Assembly (NCBI GenBank): GCA_016790075.1 | Contig: JAEUPP010000010.1 | Span: 1-64,000, forward strand | Reading direction: 5' to 3' | From: Rhodanobacteraceae bacterium | GTDB taxonomy: Bacteria; Pseudomonadota; Gammaproteobacteria; Xanthomonadales; Rhodanobacteraceae | DNA: 64,000 bases | The notes under the pieces: model-generated | Told to the model about the DNA's origin: nothing | The model's database searches: none | Seen by the model: the letters and a program-made list of their open reading frames with translations, nothing else | In this document: in pieces, positions 1 to 13,999 of the stretch | Layout of the letters: each line of letters begins with the position of its first letter | How positions within the stretch are numbered: the first letter of the stretch is position 1 | Program-made: the position numbers and the translations under genes

Positions 1-54
1 CCGCTGCAAGTGCTCATGCCACACCCGCTGCGCTTGCGTCAGTTCCTGCTCCAT
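1..54 (-). CDS. IS66-type accessory protein, N-terminal fragment (runs off left edge)
   Basis: Only the first 18 codons lie in the window. They begin MEQELTQAQRVWHEHLQR and follow a strong GAGAGAGGTG ribosome-binding site just before the ATG. A short N-terminus of the form W-x-x-H-L is typical of the small first gene (TnpA) of IS66-family elements. The GTAAGC terminus about 85 bp upstream fits that reading. The identification rests on a short stretch and on context, so it is tentative. Confidence 0.4.
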   Translation of the reverse strand, partial: MEQELTQAQRVWHEHLQR

Positions 55-139
55 CACCTCTCTCTCCCAGTGCCTTGCACGATTCAAGCATCGGGCTAGC
101 GACGGCCGGTTGAGTAGATGTAGGTTTTGGATCGCTTAC
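1..139 (-). mobile_element. Terminus of an IS66-family-like insertion sequence
   Basis: Read leftward, the element would begin with GTAAGCGATCC at 139. GTAAGC is the usual first bases of IS66-family inverted repeats. An accessory gene starts 85 bp further in. Only one end is visible, so neither the partner repeat nor the expected 8-bp target duplication can be checked. Confidence 0.4.
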
Positions 140-222
140 CAGCGACGGGGCGGATGGCGCCTTCTACCGGGTTGTTATGTGTGTCTTACTCCTCGGCAAA
201 GCCAGTGGAGCCTCTTTTTGGG

Positions 223-2397
223 CTAGTGCGCAGCGGGAGCAGGCGGCGTGTACTCGGCGGTCAACCTGACGTTGCTGTAGGGATCATATCCCTTCAGCAT
301 TACATACGCTGTTCCGGCCGGTGGATTTGTTCGAATGCAGGCGTTGCCTTCTGTGCCCAGGTAGTTCGCTGTGCAGTCGTAATCTCTATCTGTGACTTGG
401 CTGCCATACCGGACAAACAATCCTGGGGTTCCGGTACCACCAGCAGTCCATACGCGGAAATTTTTTGCTCCAGCGGGGATTGAGACAGTGAAGGTTCGTT
501 GCGAGGGCCATCCATCGGCAGAGACGACTTGGCTTACTTGATTTGTAAGTGGCACATTGGTCTGGGCGCTGCTATTGGTAACTAAAATCGATTCTGTCAC
601 TTTACTAAGATAGCCCGAGTTGTCCCTCACATTCAGAGTAACAAGATAGGTGCCAGGATTTGCGTAGACTTTTTGGGGGTGATTGACCGTGCTCGTACTA
701 CCATCGCCGAAGGTCCAGTTGTAGGTGGTCGTTCCGTCTGCATCGCTCGATCTGTTCTTGAATGCTACGTTGAGTCCGTTGGACTGGACATCAAAACTCG
801 CAAAGGGAGGCACGTTCAAACCGTACTTGCGGGCGAGCGCACCAAATGCTTTGCCGGCGTCAACGATGCCTGTGCCGCAGTCGCAGGTGGTCGGTACCGG
901 TTTTACGTTGCGGGAAATAACATTTTCGAGCTCTGACGGGTTTAAAGCAGGAAATCTGCTAACTAGCAAAGCGGCCAGACCTGCAACGTGCGGTGCGGCC
1001 ATTGAGGTGCCCGACTGTCCGGAATAAGACTCTCGCCGGTATGTGGTCCAGCCTGATTGTACGGTCGACGGGATGTCTCCCGTCCGGGGATTGTCGGCTC
1101 TGTCGGTGCTCGAGTCGCCGCCAGCACCACCTGGAGCGGCCACGTCGACACCGAAACCGAAGTTCGAGTAGCTTGCTCGATCACCTTGCTTTGTTGTTGC
1201 TGCTACCGTTAGAACCCCGCTGCAGCCAGCGGGCTCAACCCCCGATACGTCCACATTGTCGTTGCCGGCAGCGACCACGACCAGCGCACCGTTCTCAAGT
1301 GCTGTATTGATTGCTAGCTGGTACGTGCGTGAGCACATACCTCGATTGCCGAGACTCAAATTGATGACTTTTGCCCGATTGGGGTTCTGGCCAGCAGGAA
1401 CTGCGCCGACGGGGAGGGTACCTCCAGCAGCCCAGGTGATCGCTTCCGCGATGTCAGACGTTCTGCCGCCGCAGCGGCCAAGCACGCGAAGAGGCAATAT
1501 TTTTGCCTCTGGTGCAACACCGCTGACGCCCCAGGAGTTGTTGTTTTTTGCCGCGACTATTCCGGCAACGTGTGTGCCGTGCCAAGTGGATTCCATAGGG
1601 TACGAAACGGAAGGAGTGGTCCCACATTCATTCTGTGTTCGCCAGTCGCCTTCGTCGTTGGGATTGGGATCGCGTCCGTCTCCGTCGCGCGCCGTCACCG
1701 AGTCGGAGATAAAATCGTAGCCATCCACCGTCTGCCCAACTAGTTCCGAGTGTGGAGTGATACCAGTATCTATGACAGCCACAATCACAGGGCTGATCGT
1801 AGGGCCATTGGTGGTAGAACCCCGGGTAGATTCCCACACCGGTTCTACATTGATGCCGGCCGTATCAGAGAACAGATTCCATTGTGAACGGAAGAACGCA
1901 TCGTTGGCTTCACGATATGGATAGGCACGTCTGTCCGGTTCTATCCAGCTCACATTTGAGTTTTTTGCAATCTCTACCATTACACGTTCAGCATCAATCT
2001 TACGCGCAGGAGTCCCCTTTGCATGTGGCGTACGGATCAGTATGCCGCCGGTCGCAAGTTCGCGCGCCACGCTCAAGCTCACGCCCAGGCGCTTTCCGGC
2101 GCGATCTGCGTCGTTTGCCGCAAGGCTCAGCGCTTCTGCGGCCTCGGTCTCCGAGCGCGCCATCTTGCCACCTTTCTTTTGCGGTAAATTTTTTTCCGCG
2201 CCGTTGTAGTAAACGATAAAACCTTCAATATCCTGATCGGACATCGGTTGACTGAAATCCACGCGGTCCGCGTAGGCCTCGCGCTCCTTGGCCGTAACGC
2301 TGTCTGACTGAGCGTAAGCTCCGCTACTGAATAGGGCCAATGCAAGTACGTTGTATCGTAAAGTGCGCTGGATACCTTTCTGCAATGCTGTATGCAT
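223..2397 (-). CDS. Secreted S8 (subtilisin-like) serine protease with PKD and PPC domains
   Basis: This is a 724-residue exported endopeptidase. A signal peptide ending near AYAQ (residue 30) is followed by an inhibitor-like propeptide to about 165. The catalytic triad is visible: Asp210 in VAVIDTGI, His273 in HGTHVAG and Ser465 in GTSMAAPH, with the oxyanion Asn near 379 (AAGND). A PKD domain (about 530-608, with WTFGDGS) and a C-terminal prepeptidase-C type beta domain (about 620-720) follow. The ATG has a GGAGAGG ribosome-binding site. Such proteases in Xanthomonadales are usually secreted by type II systems. An IS66-like end lies 84 bp past the stop. Confidence 0.93.
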   Translation of the reverse strand: MHTALQKGIQRTLRYNVLALALFSSGAYAQSDSVTAKEREAYADRVDFSQPMSDQDIEGFIVYYNGAEKNLPQKKGGKMARSETEAAEALSLAANDADRAGKRLGVSLSVARELATGGILIRTPHAKGTPARKIDAERVMVEIAKNSNVSWIEPDRRAYPYREANDAFFRSQWNLFSDTAGINVEPVWESTRGSTTNGPTISPVIVAVIDTGITPHSELVGQTVDGYDFISDSVTARDGDGRDPNPNDEGDWRTQNECGTTPSVSYPMESTWHGTHVAGIVAAKNNNSWGVSGVAPEAKILPLRVLGRCGGRTSDIAEAITWAAGGTLPVGAVPAGQNPNRAKVINLSLGNRGMCSRTYQLAINTALENGALVVVAAGNDNVDVSGVEPAGCSGVLTVAATTKQGDRASYSNFGFGVDVAAPGGAGGDSSTDRADNPRTGDIPSTVQSGWTTYRRESYSGQSGTSMAAPHVAGLAALLVSRFPALNPSELENVISRNVKPVPTTCDCGTGIVDAGKAFGALARKYGLNVPPFASFDVQSNGLNVAFKNRSSDADGTTTYNWTFGDGSTSTVNHPQKVYANPGTYLVTLNVRDNSGYLSKVTESILVTNSSAQTNVPLTNQVSQVVSADGWPSQRTFTVSIPAGAKNFRVWTAGGTGTPGLFVRYGSQVTDRDYDCTANYLGTEGNACIRTNPPAGTAYVMLKGYDPYSNVRLTAEYTPPAPAAH

Positions 2398-2593
2398 GGT
2401 TGAAACCTCTCCGAGTGCGGTTGTATAAGCGCGGCGGGATAGAGTGCTATTTGCGATTCCGTCATTCTGACCGGAATTCAGTTCTTGATCGCGAGTGGTG
2501 AGCGGCAGGAGGCAATCTACGCAGAGGAACGCTGCAAATGCTAATTACGTTGGTATTGCCTGAATCCGCGAGTATGTGTGGCTATTACCATAT

Positions 2594-3655
2594 TCAAGAC
2601 TTGATGAATTCAAAAAGTTGTCCGGATCTGGTTCCATTGCAGGGTTGTTGTGTAACTACTGCGTCAATGGCGGTAGAAGAATTGGGTACTTCCAGGCACA
2701 AGTTGCTGTGCTTTGCCAGAATTTGAAACTGACCATCTTTAAGCTCGCGTAAGAGGAATTTGTTGTTTTCAGCGCTTGAACTGCATGGCCATTGAAGAAG
2801 CCTTATGCCAGTCCAAGTCATGCCACCTTCAATGTTCATGCAAAGAGAACTATCAACGGCATTAATTGCAAAATAGCTGTAATCTGCATCGCTAGTATTC
2901 ATTTGCCTCAACACGAACTTCTTATTGTCACCGGACGGATCAGCATACTGCTTGAACGGAAATCCAGGGCCATAGCCTACGTCATGCCCTAGATAGAGGC
3001 CGCTACCTATGCTGCGAATTCTGACGCCAACAGTGCCGCTTTGTTGTACTCCACCCACTTCGCCACTACCTGGGCCGACATGGCAAGCCTTGAGTTGAGT
3101 GTCAGAGCACAAAGGCCCGTTGCAGCGTAACCCGGCAACAAATTGTTGCGGCGGCAAAAGATCCAACTTGCGAGTGTTTGTAGATGGAAACGCTGACCTC
3201 CAGTAGCAATTTTCGGTACGCAGTCCATAGAATTTCGCGCAATAGATCGTTGGGTCGCCGCAGTCAGTTCCTGCGCATGAAATCCCGGTCATCAGCATAT
3301 CTGTCCCGGGGCATTCAGCGGACCTTGCCCCTGTTCCTTGGGGCAGTCCTACTCTAGTGTCAAAGTCTGTTCCATATGACTTGAATTTTGTCCCAGCCGC
3401 CACAAGGTCGATGTCATAGCAGGTGGTACCAAAGCACTCCATCCCGACTACAGCTCGTGAGTCGAATTTTCTGTTTTTTCTGAGATCAATCGGAGCAAAA
3501 CCAGTCCTCACCCAGTTCCACATAAAGTGCTGAGGCAGCTTGGTGCTGGCGAAATCGGCCGTAACATCTAGTACGGGGGCTTGCGCATGAGCCTCGTGCA
3601 GCCAGAATCCGCAGATCGAAATGCAGCCGACTGCAGTGGCAAGTAATTTGTTCAT
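2594..3655 (-). CDS. Secreted cysteine-rich protein with C-terminal ricin-type beta-trefoil lectin domain
   Basis: The start at 3655 gives 353 residues beginning MNKLLATAVG, with a signal peptide ending at AHAQ and a GGAG site upstream; a longer upstream reading has no signal sequence. The middle holds three similar Cys units, GMECFGTTCYD, GISCAGTDCGD and GLRCNGPLCSD, probably disulfide-bonded repeats. From about residue 210 the sequence resembles a ricin B-type trefoil (SGLYLGHD, SSLCMNIEGG, SNLCLEVPNSS), which usually binds carbohydrate. No catalytic domain is recognised. It lies 196 bp upstream of the protease gene on the same strand. Confidence 0.75.
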   Translation of the reverse strand: MNKLLATAVGCISICGFWLHEAHAQAPVLDVTADFASTKLPQHFMWNWVRTGFAPIDLRKNRKFDSRAVVGMECFGTTCYDIDLVAAGTKFKSYGTDFDTRVGLPQGTGARSAECPGTDMLMTGISCAGTDCGDPTIYCAKFYGLRTENCYWRSAFPSTNTRKLDLLPPQQFVAGLRCNGPLCSDTQLKACHVGPGSGEVGGVQQSGTVGVRIRSIGSGLYLGHDVGYGPGFPFKQYADPSGDNKKFVLRQMNTSDADYSYFAINAVDSSLCMNIEGGMTWTGIRLLQWPCSSSAENNKFLLRELKDGQFQILAKHSNLCLEVPNSSTAIDAVVTQQPCNGTRSGQLFEFIKS

Positions 3656-4610
3656 AGAGCACTCTCCGGTAGTCACAACAAGGGGTGCCATGCGCGCCGC
3701 GGCAAGGCGAGACTTCTCATTTCCTGCTCTTGCTGTGGCGTGTGTTCCTGGCGGTGTTGGTGGTTTCTGTCGGTGAATGAATGTGTGGGGGATCCTCCTT
3801 GTGCTGCGGTGTTGTATAGCTGCCACAGCAGCATGACTTTCGTGTCTTGTCGCGTTTTTTTTGTGTCGCGCGCTCATGGGCGCGCATGCGGTGCTCGATC
3901 GTTCGATGGCCTGGTATCAGGTATCAATGTGGCGGTTTTCTTTCTCCTTTCTTGTTTCGATAGAAAAGAAGTTGAAAATGGGCTGTTTTATTGATTTACA
4001 CGGAATCGTTCAGAATACCGCCAGGAATTTTCCGGCCTCACGCCCGGCCTGACCGCCTGTATTGGGTGGGCGATACGCGAAAGGTGTATTTGGCTAGCGC
4101 GGTGACCTGCGCTTGAGCGGCCTCTCAGCCAATGCGCCGGTTCGCGTGGTGAGTCGTTGCGGGGCCGCTGAGGCGGGATTTAGTCGCGCGTTGACGGCTT
4201 GCGCGTGCCGCGAGTCAGGCGAACAGCCGTGTGGAAGCGGCTTCGGCGCGTGCTTCGACCGGATGGGGGCGGCGGTTACGCGTTTATTTGCGCTTCGCAG
4301 GGTTCAGCCTGCTGACGGTGACGACTGTGCAGCCGGCTCTCAGGTCTCATGCAGGCGCAGGAACCAGCGGTTATGCGGCGGACTGGCCATTGCCTTGCCG
4401 TTTGCCAGGTCAGGTGTGAATCGGCCATCCCGGGCCTCGCCGAGCTGGTTCCGATTTCCGCCAAGGGTGGACACCTGCGCCGCCGCCGCCTAAAATCGCG
4501 CCTCGCCTCGATTCCCTTTTCCGCCCAATCCACGGACTGGTAGCGCCAGCCCGCGGGTTTTCGCGCACCTGAGTTTGGCGGTGCGGGGCCACTACGCATA
4601 AGGCGACTGC
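3656..4610. other. Intergenic region between lectin gene and carA, no gene supported
   Basis: About 955 bp. The left part (about 3720-4060) is visibly poorer in GC than the surroundings and contains T-rich runs; it presumably holds the leftward lectin promoter. The right part leads into carA. Open frames here have no recognisable protein character and poor start contexts. I see no clear ArgR or pyrimidine attenuator signal by eye. Confidence 0.5.
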
Positions 4611-5750
4611 ATGACCATGCCCGCACTCCTCGCACTTGCCGATGGCAGCCTGTTCCACGGGGCCAGTATCGGTGCCGAGGGCTTGACCACCGGCGAGGTC
4701 GTATTCAATACGGCCATGACCGGTTATCAGGAAATCCTGACCGACCCCTCGTACTCGCAGCAGATCGTCACGCTCACCTATCCGCATATCGGCAACACCG
4801 GCTGCAATCCGGTCGATGTGGAGTCGGCCAGCGTCGCCGCCGCAGGCCTGGTAATCCGAGATCTGCCGCTCCTGGCCAGCAACTGGCGCAGTAGCGAAAC
4901 CCTGCCGGACTACCTCAAGCGCAACCGCATCGTCGCGATCAGCGATATCGATACCCGCCGCCTGACACGCATCCTGCGCGACAAGGGCGCGCAGAACGGG
5001 GCCATTGTTGCCGGTGCGCAGTTGGATGCCGAAGCGGCCCTGGCCGCTGCGCGGGCATTTCCAGGCCTCAAGGGCATGGACCTCGCCAAAGTTGTCAGCA
5101 CGACTCAGCGCTATGTCTGGAACGAAGGCAGTTATGACCTGGACCGCACCGAATTCCAGCGCACACCGGCGCGTTATCGTGTGGTGGCCTATGACTTCGG
5201 CATCAAGCACAACATCCTGCGCATGCTGGCCGACCGCGGCTGTGAGATCACGGTAGTACCGGCGCAGACCGCGGCAGCTGAGGTGCTTGCGCTCAAGCCC
5301 GACGGGGTGTTTCTTTCCAACGGTCCCGGTGATCCGGAGCCCTGCGATTACGCGATTGCGGCGATCAGGGAATTCGTCGCCGCACGCCTGCCGCTGTTTG
5401 GCATCTGCCTGGGCCATCAGTTGCTGGGCCTTGCGGCCGGGGCACGCACGCTCAAGATGAAGTTCGGCCACCACGGCGCGAATCATCCGGTTATCGATAT
5501 CGCCAGCGGCCGTGTGATGATTTCCAGCCAGAACCATGGCTTCGCGGTCGACGAGCAGTCCCTGCCGGCGAACGTCAAGGCGACTCATCGCTCGCTGTTT
5601 GACGGCTCGCTGCAGGGCATAACACTCAGTGATGCACCGGCCTACAGCTTCCAGGGACATCCGGAAGCCAGCCCCGGGCCGCAGGACGTGGCCAGCGTGT
5701 TCGATCCGTTTATCCAGATGATGCAGTCGCGCCAGCGCGCGGCGGCCTGA
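4611..5750 (+). CDS. carA: Carbamoyl-phosphate synthase small subunit (glutaminase)
   Basis: 379 residues, the usual length for CarA. This cytoplasmic glutamine amidotransferase releases ammonia for CarB, feeding arginine and pyrimidine synthesis. The N-terminal domain begins [12 protein letters not shown]. The C-terminal class I GATase carries the nucleophile Cys in [13 protein letters not shown] and the His/Glu pair in [11 protein letters not shown]. The ATG has AAGG about 8 nt upstream. carB follows after a small interposed gene, so the three probably form one transcript. Confidence 0.98.
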   Translation: MTMPALLALADGSLFHGASIGAEGLTTGEVVFNTAMTGYQEILTDPSYSQQIVTLTYPHIGNTGCNPVDVESASVAAAGLVIRDLPLLASNWRSSETLPDYLKRNRIVAISDIDTRRLTRILRDKGAQNGAIVAGAQLDAEAALAAARAFPGLKGMDLAKVVSTTQRYVWNEGSYDLDRTEFQRTPARYRVVAYDFGIKHNILRMLADRGCEITVVPAQTAAAEVLALKPDGVFLSNGPGDPEPCDYAIAAIREFVAARLPLFGICLGHQLLGLAAGARTLKMKFGHHGANHPVIDIASGRVMISSQNHGFAVDEQSLPANVKATHRSLFDGSLQGITLSDAPAYSFQGHPEASPGPQDVASVFDPFIQMMQSRQRAAA

Positions 5751-5757
5751 TCGGGGC

Positions 5758-6085
5758 ATGACGATGCGGCTTTTGTTACGCCTGCCCGTGCTGGCGGTTC
5801 TGGTTGCGGGCGCAGGCCTGCTGCTGGTCCATATGCCGGCCCAGGCCCGCGACCGTGCCAGCAACCTGGTGTCCTACGAGCAACTGGGTGCACATATTGG
5901 TGAGCGTGTGGTCGTGCGTACCACGCTGGGCTCGCGCCGCGCCGGTACGCTGGTGCGCTATACGCGTACCGCGCTGCGCCTGAAGCTGGGCCCTCGCGAC
6001 GGCGGGGTAGAACTCGATATTCCTTCCAGTTCCGTGCGCGCTGTTGAAGTCGCACGCGAAACCGCCACGACGCCCGGAGGCGACA

Positions 6086-6102
<17 letters not shown>
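5758..6102 (+). CDS. Small exported protein of unknown function between carA and carB
   Basis: 114 residues with a signal peptide ([21 protein letters not shown], cleavage near AQA). A compact beta-rich segment follows, reading [21 protein letters not shown] and then [13 protein letters not shown], which resembles an SH3/Sm-like barrel. It begins 7 bp after the carA stop and overlaps the carB start by 17 bp, so it is translated in the car operon. No function can be assigned. The reading frame is well conserved in character (few rare codons), which argues against a spurious frame. Confidence 0.7.
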
Positions 6103-9309
<3,207 letters not shown>

Positions 9310-9313
<4 letters not shown>

Positions 9314-9786
9314 AGCGACCGCCCTTGACCCTCAAAGGCGCCGAACGTCTGCGTGACGAACTGGATCGACTCAAGACCGTCGAGCGTCCGCGCATTATCG
9401 AGGCGATTGCCGAAGCGCGCGCGCACGGCGATCTCAAGGAAAACGCGGAATACCACGCGGCCCGCGAACAGCAGGGCTTTGTCGAAGGCCGTATCCAGGA
9501 AATGGAAGCGACCCTGAGCTACGCTGAAGTCATCGATGTATCCAAGCTGCAGGCTGCGCCGCGCATCGTGTTCGGGGCGACGGTAGAGCTCGAGGACGAG
9601 GATTCGGGTGATTCCGTCACCTATCAGATCGTTGGCGACATCGAGGCCGATATCAAGCAGCGCCTGATAGCGGTCAGCTCGCCGATCGCACGCGCGCTGA
9701 TCGGCAAGAGCCAGGGTGATTCGTTCGCGTTCCAGGCGCCCAACGGGGTCAAGAACTACGAGATCACGGCGGTACGCTACGACTGA
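9310..9786 (+). CDS. greA: Transcription elongation factor GreA
   Basis: 158 residues, standard for GreA. The N-terminal coiled coil carries the acidic tip region ([22 protein letters not shown]), and the C-terminal FKBP-like domain ends with [12 protein letters not shown]-type sequence, here [16 protein letters not shown]. GreA enters the RNA polymerase secondary channel and stimulates cleavage of backtracked transcripts. The ATG overlaps the carB stop by 4 bp, so it is co-translated with carB, as in many gammaproteobacteria. Confidence 0.97.
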
Positions 9787-9833
9787 GGCTTCGCGTTGCG
9801 CCTGAGCCACGCCCAGACCGCGAGGAGGCAGCA

Positions 9834-10778
9834 ATGAACCGTCTCACGTTGTTGTTGCCGCCAAGGGCCGTGCTCGCCGCTGACGCGGCGCTTGCCGCCG
9901 GCCCTGTTGCGTACTGGCTGCAGCGCGGCAACCTGCTGCCGGCTGCGGCGCCTGGACGCGAGACGGCATTGCGTGAACTTTTCCAGTTTGCCGGAACGAC
10001 CTTGCCGGTCGCCGCGTTGACGCGTGAGCTGGACCGGGGTGATGCGGTGGGGGCGACCTGGCTGCGCGCTGATCCGGCGCATGTGCGTGCCGATATCGCC
10101 ACCGCGCGCCTGCTCGCCTGCGGCGACTTAGGACTTGATGCTGCCGACTGCGAAGCTTTGCTGCGGCCGCTGAAACCGCTGTTCGGCGACAGCGGTTTTA
10201 CGCTCGATGCGCCGGTGCCATCACGCTGGTATCTGTGCGCACCGGCAGGGGCGCAGCTGCCGGTGTTTGCGCCACCGCAGCAGGTGCTGGGTGATGATCT
10301 GCGTCTGCATCTGCCGGAAGGCAATGAAGGCAGGCGCTGGCGCAGTCTGCTCAACGAAGCGCAAATCCTGCTGCACAACCATCCGCTGAACGCGCAGCGC
10401 ATCGCGCGCGGGCAATTGCCCGTCAACAGCCTCTGGATCTGGGGCGCGGGTGCGTTGCCGCAGTGGATCAAGACGCCGCTGACACGGGTGCTCACCCGCG
10501 ACGGCGTGTTATCCGCACTGGCGGCGCGCGCAAAATGTACGTTGACTGCTGCCGAGCCGGATGCACTGACTGACTTTGACGGAGAAACGCTGCTCGACCT
10601 CGACGATCCTGCCGTGCTGCCGTTGCTGACGAAGCAGTGGCTGCCGCGCATCGAACAGGGACTTGCGCGCGGCCGGCTCGGGGAGCTGCGTTTGCAGCTC
10701 GTCAGTGGTGAGCGTGCGCTCTATCGCCGTGGCCAGCGCTGGCGTTTCTGGCGCCGCGTGCGCCCACTCACGAGCTGA
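9834..10778 (+). CDS. Phosphoglycerate-mutase-like conserved protein (greA-recJ interval)
   Basis: 314 residues, cytoplasmic. The strongest segment is LNEAQILLHNHPLNAQR followed by PVNSLWIWGAG. This matches the N-E-x-Q-x-L-x-x-H-P ... VNSLW-x-WG-G signature of a family usually annotated as cofactor-independent phosphoglycerate mutase-related in Xanthomonadales and beta-proteobacteria. I see no classical metal-binding phosphatase motifs, so enzymatic activity is unproven. It lies 47 bp after greA and ends one base before the recJ start. Confidence 0.7.
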   Translation: MNRLTLLLPPRAVLAADAALAAGPVAYWLQRGNLLPAAAPGRETALRELFQFAGTTLPVAALTRELDRGDAVGATWLRADPAHVRADIATARLLACGDLGLDAADCEALLRPLKPLFGDSGFTLDAPVPSRWYLCAPAGAQLPVFAPPQQVLGDDLRLHLPEGNEGRRWRSLLNEAQILLHNHPLNAQRIARGQLPVNSLWIWGAGALPQWIKTPLTRVLTRDGVLSALAARAKCTLTAAEPDALTDFDGETLLDLDDPAVLPLLTKQWLPRIEQGLARGRLGELRLQLVSGERALYRRGQRWRFWRRVRPLTS

Positions 10779-10779
10779 C

Positions 10780-12513
<1,734 letters not shown>

Positions 12514-12983
12514 GGCGGTCCATCAGTCCGTACAAACCAAGAATCCGCTGCGGGGCGCGGGGCTGGCTAGCGGTCGCCATGTTCGCAGCGGTTTGCGCGG
12601 TATCTTGCGTACTGCTGCTGGACTGTACTTTTTGCGCTTGTGGTTTTTGTTGCGCCGCCGCTTCTGGCGTGGTGTTCCGTTACCGCGGTGATTTTCCGGA
12701 GGGCAATCTTGCTTGGCGCGGAGAGTGCGAAATCTGTTGCTCAAACTGCCTGGCACGATTCATCTGGCGCGATTTATCAACCGGATTGACCGCTTCCAGC
12801 GTGTAGCCCCGACCCCGACCCACACCCCCGGACGCGGCCGGGAGTGAGGAAGGCGCCGGTGTCCGGCGCGCCGCCGATTCGAACTGCCGCATCCTCAGGC
12901 GGGGACTGGGGCGTTCGGTCCTTGCCTGCGGGTGTCCGCGCAGCGACTTCGCTTTCCCGCTGCAGGCGGAGGCAAGCGGGGTT
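12514..12983. other. Intergenic region between convergent recJ and a secreted-protein gene, no gene supported
   Basis: About 470 bp. It contains short overlapping frames on both strands with no signal of a real protein. One of them (12579-12806, +) is unusually rich in Cys, but it has no ribosome-binding site and looks like chance. No terminator hairpin with a T-run is obvious. Confidence 0.4.
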
Positions 12984-13763
12984 TCAGTCGACGGAGTACG
13001 ACTGCAAGGTCACGGGCACGGTCGAGGTATTGATGGCGAACTGGACGACAAAACTGGCCGATGTCGAGGGCGCAATCGTGCGATTGGCCCACTGCATGCC
13101 CGAGGTGAAGTCGCCAGGGCCGAACGGCAGCCCGCTGTTGTCGAAATTGTTCGCGACAGCGTCGTCGAGCACGGCGCCCAGGTCGGCGGCGCCGAAGGGG
13201 CGCACCAGGTACGCGTCGGCGCCGATGGCTACGTATTCGCCGGTGGCTCCGCCGGGGTCGGTCAGTCCGATGCGGGTGGTGCCGATCTGGGTGGCCGAAT
13301 CGTTGCCAGCGGTGGGCTGTACGTCGTAGTCGAGCATGTGGAAGATGTTGATGACCAGCGGCGTGGACTGGCTAAGGTTGGTAATGGTCATGGTCTGTTC
13401 GACGCGGCCCGACGGCCCGCTGAAGTTCGTCACGACTGCCACTTGCCGGGCCGAGAACAGGCCGCGGGTGCCGACGTCGACCCAGTCCAGGGTGGACGTG
13501 TTGCCGGTGTAGTTCTGCGTCGTCGGCACCGGGAAGAAGAATTCACGCGTGTCGCCGGCGACACGGAAATACCAGCCCGTTTCGAACAGATGGTCCTGGG
13601 TTGTTACCGAAACGCCGGTGAAATTGCCGGTGGGCGAGGCGTCGAACGGGGTGCCGTTGAGAATGAAAGTGGCGGGACCGTCAATGATGGTCCCCTGGGC
13701 GAAGGCGCAGCTGCCACCGAGTAGCGCGAAAAGTACGGCCGACGCACGAACAGATTGAAGCAT
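12984..13763 (-). CDS. Exported protein of unknown function
   Basis: 259 residues beginning MLQSVRASAVLFALLGGSCAFAQG, a clear signal peptide. A GGGGGA ribosome-binding site lies about 9 nt before the ATG. The mature part is rich in Thr, Asn, Gly and aromatic residues in beta-strand patterns (TLDWVDVGTRGLFSARQVAVVTNFSG, NIFHMLDYDVQPTAGND). No Cys pairs and no known catalytic motif are seen. It stands alone, divergent from prfB. Confidence 0.75.
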   Translation of the reverse strand: MLQSVRASAVLFALLGGSCAFAQGTIIDGPATFILNGTPFDASPTGNFTGVSVTTQDHLFETGWYFRVAGDTREFFFPVPTTQNYTGNTSTLDWVDVGTRGLFSARQVAVVTNFSGPSGRVEQTMTITNLSQSTPLVINIFHMLDYDVQPTAGNDSATQIGTTRIGLTDPGGATGEYVAIGADAYLVRPFGAADLGAVLDDAVANNFDNSGLPFGPGDFTSGMQWANRTIAPSTSASFVVQFAINTSTVPVTLQSYSVD

Positions 13764-13999
13764 GTCATTTTCCCCCGGTTAGCCCGGCCGTGGCCGGAAT
13801 GGTGCGGTGATTACGGCTCGACGAAAGCCGTTGGCGGCAACGGTCTGCCCATGTCGTGAGCACAGATCCTGCGGCACCGACGGCTACGGAAGGTGGTCGG
13901 GATCTTGATCCCGGTCAGCTGGATTCCCCGATCGCCAGCTGGGCCCGCCGTTTTGCTATTCTGCCACTCTTTTTCTTACGTTAGACAGCTGGCACGAAC

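Noticed and set aside
3861-4493. Short frames in the gap upstream of carA
   Set aside because: They have no ribosome-binding sites, no recognisable motifs, and they overlap one another; no support as genes.
4410-5864. 484-codon frame opposite carA
   Set aside because: It is a shadow of carA, with Arg/Gly/His-rich composition.
12579-12806. Cys-rich 75-codon frame after recJ
   Set aside because: The cysteine richness is striking, but there is no ribosome-binding site, no conserved pattern, and the region appears noncoding.
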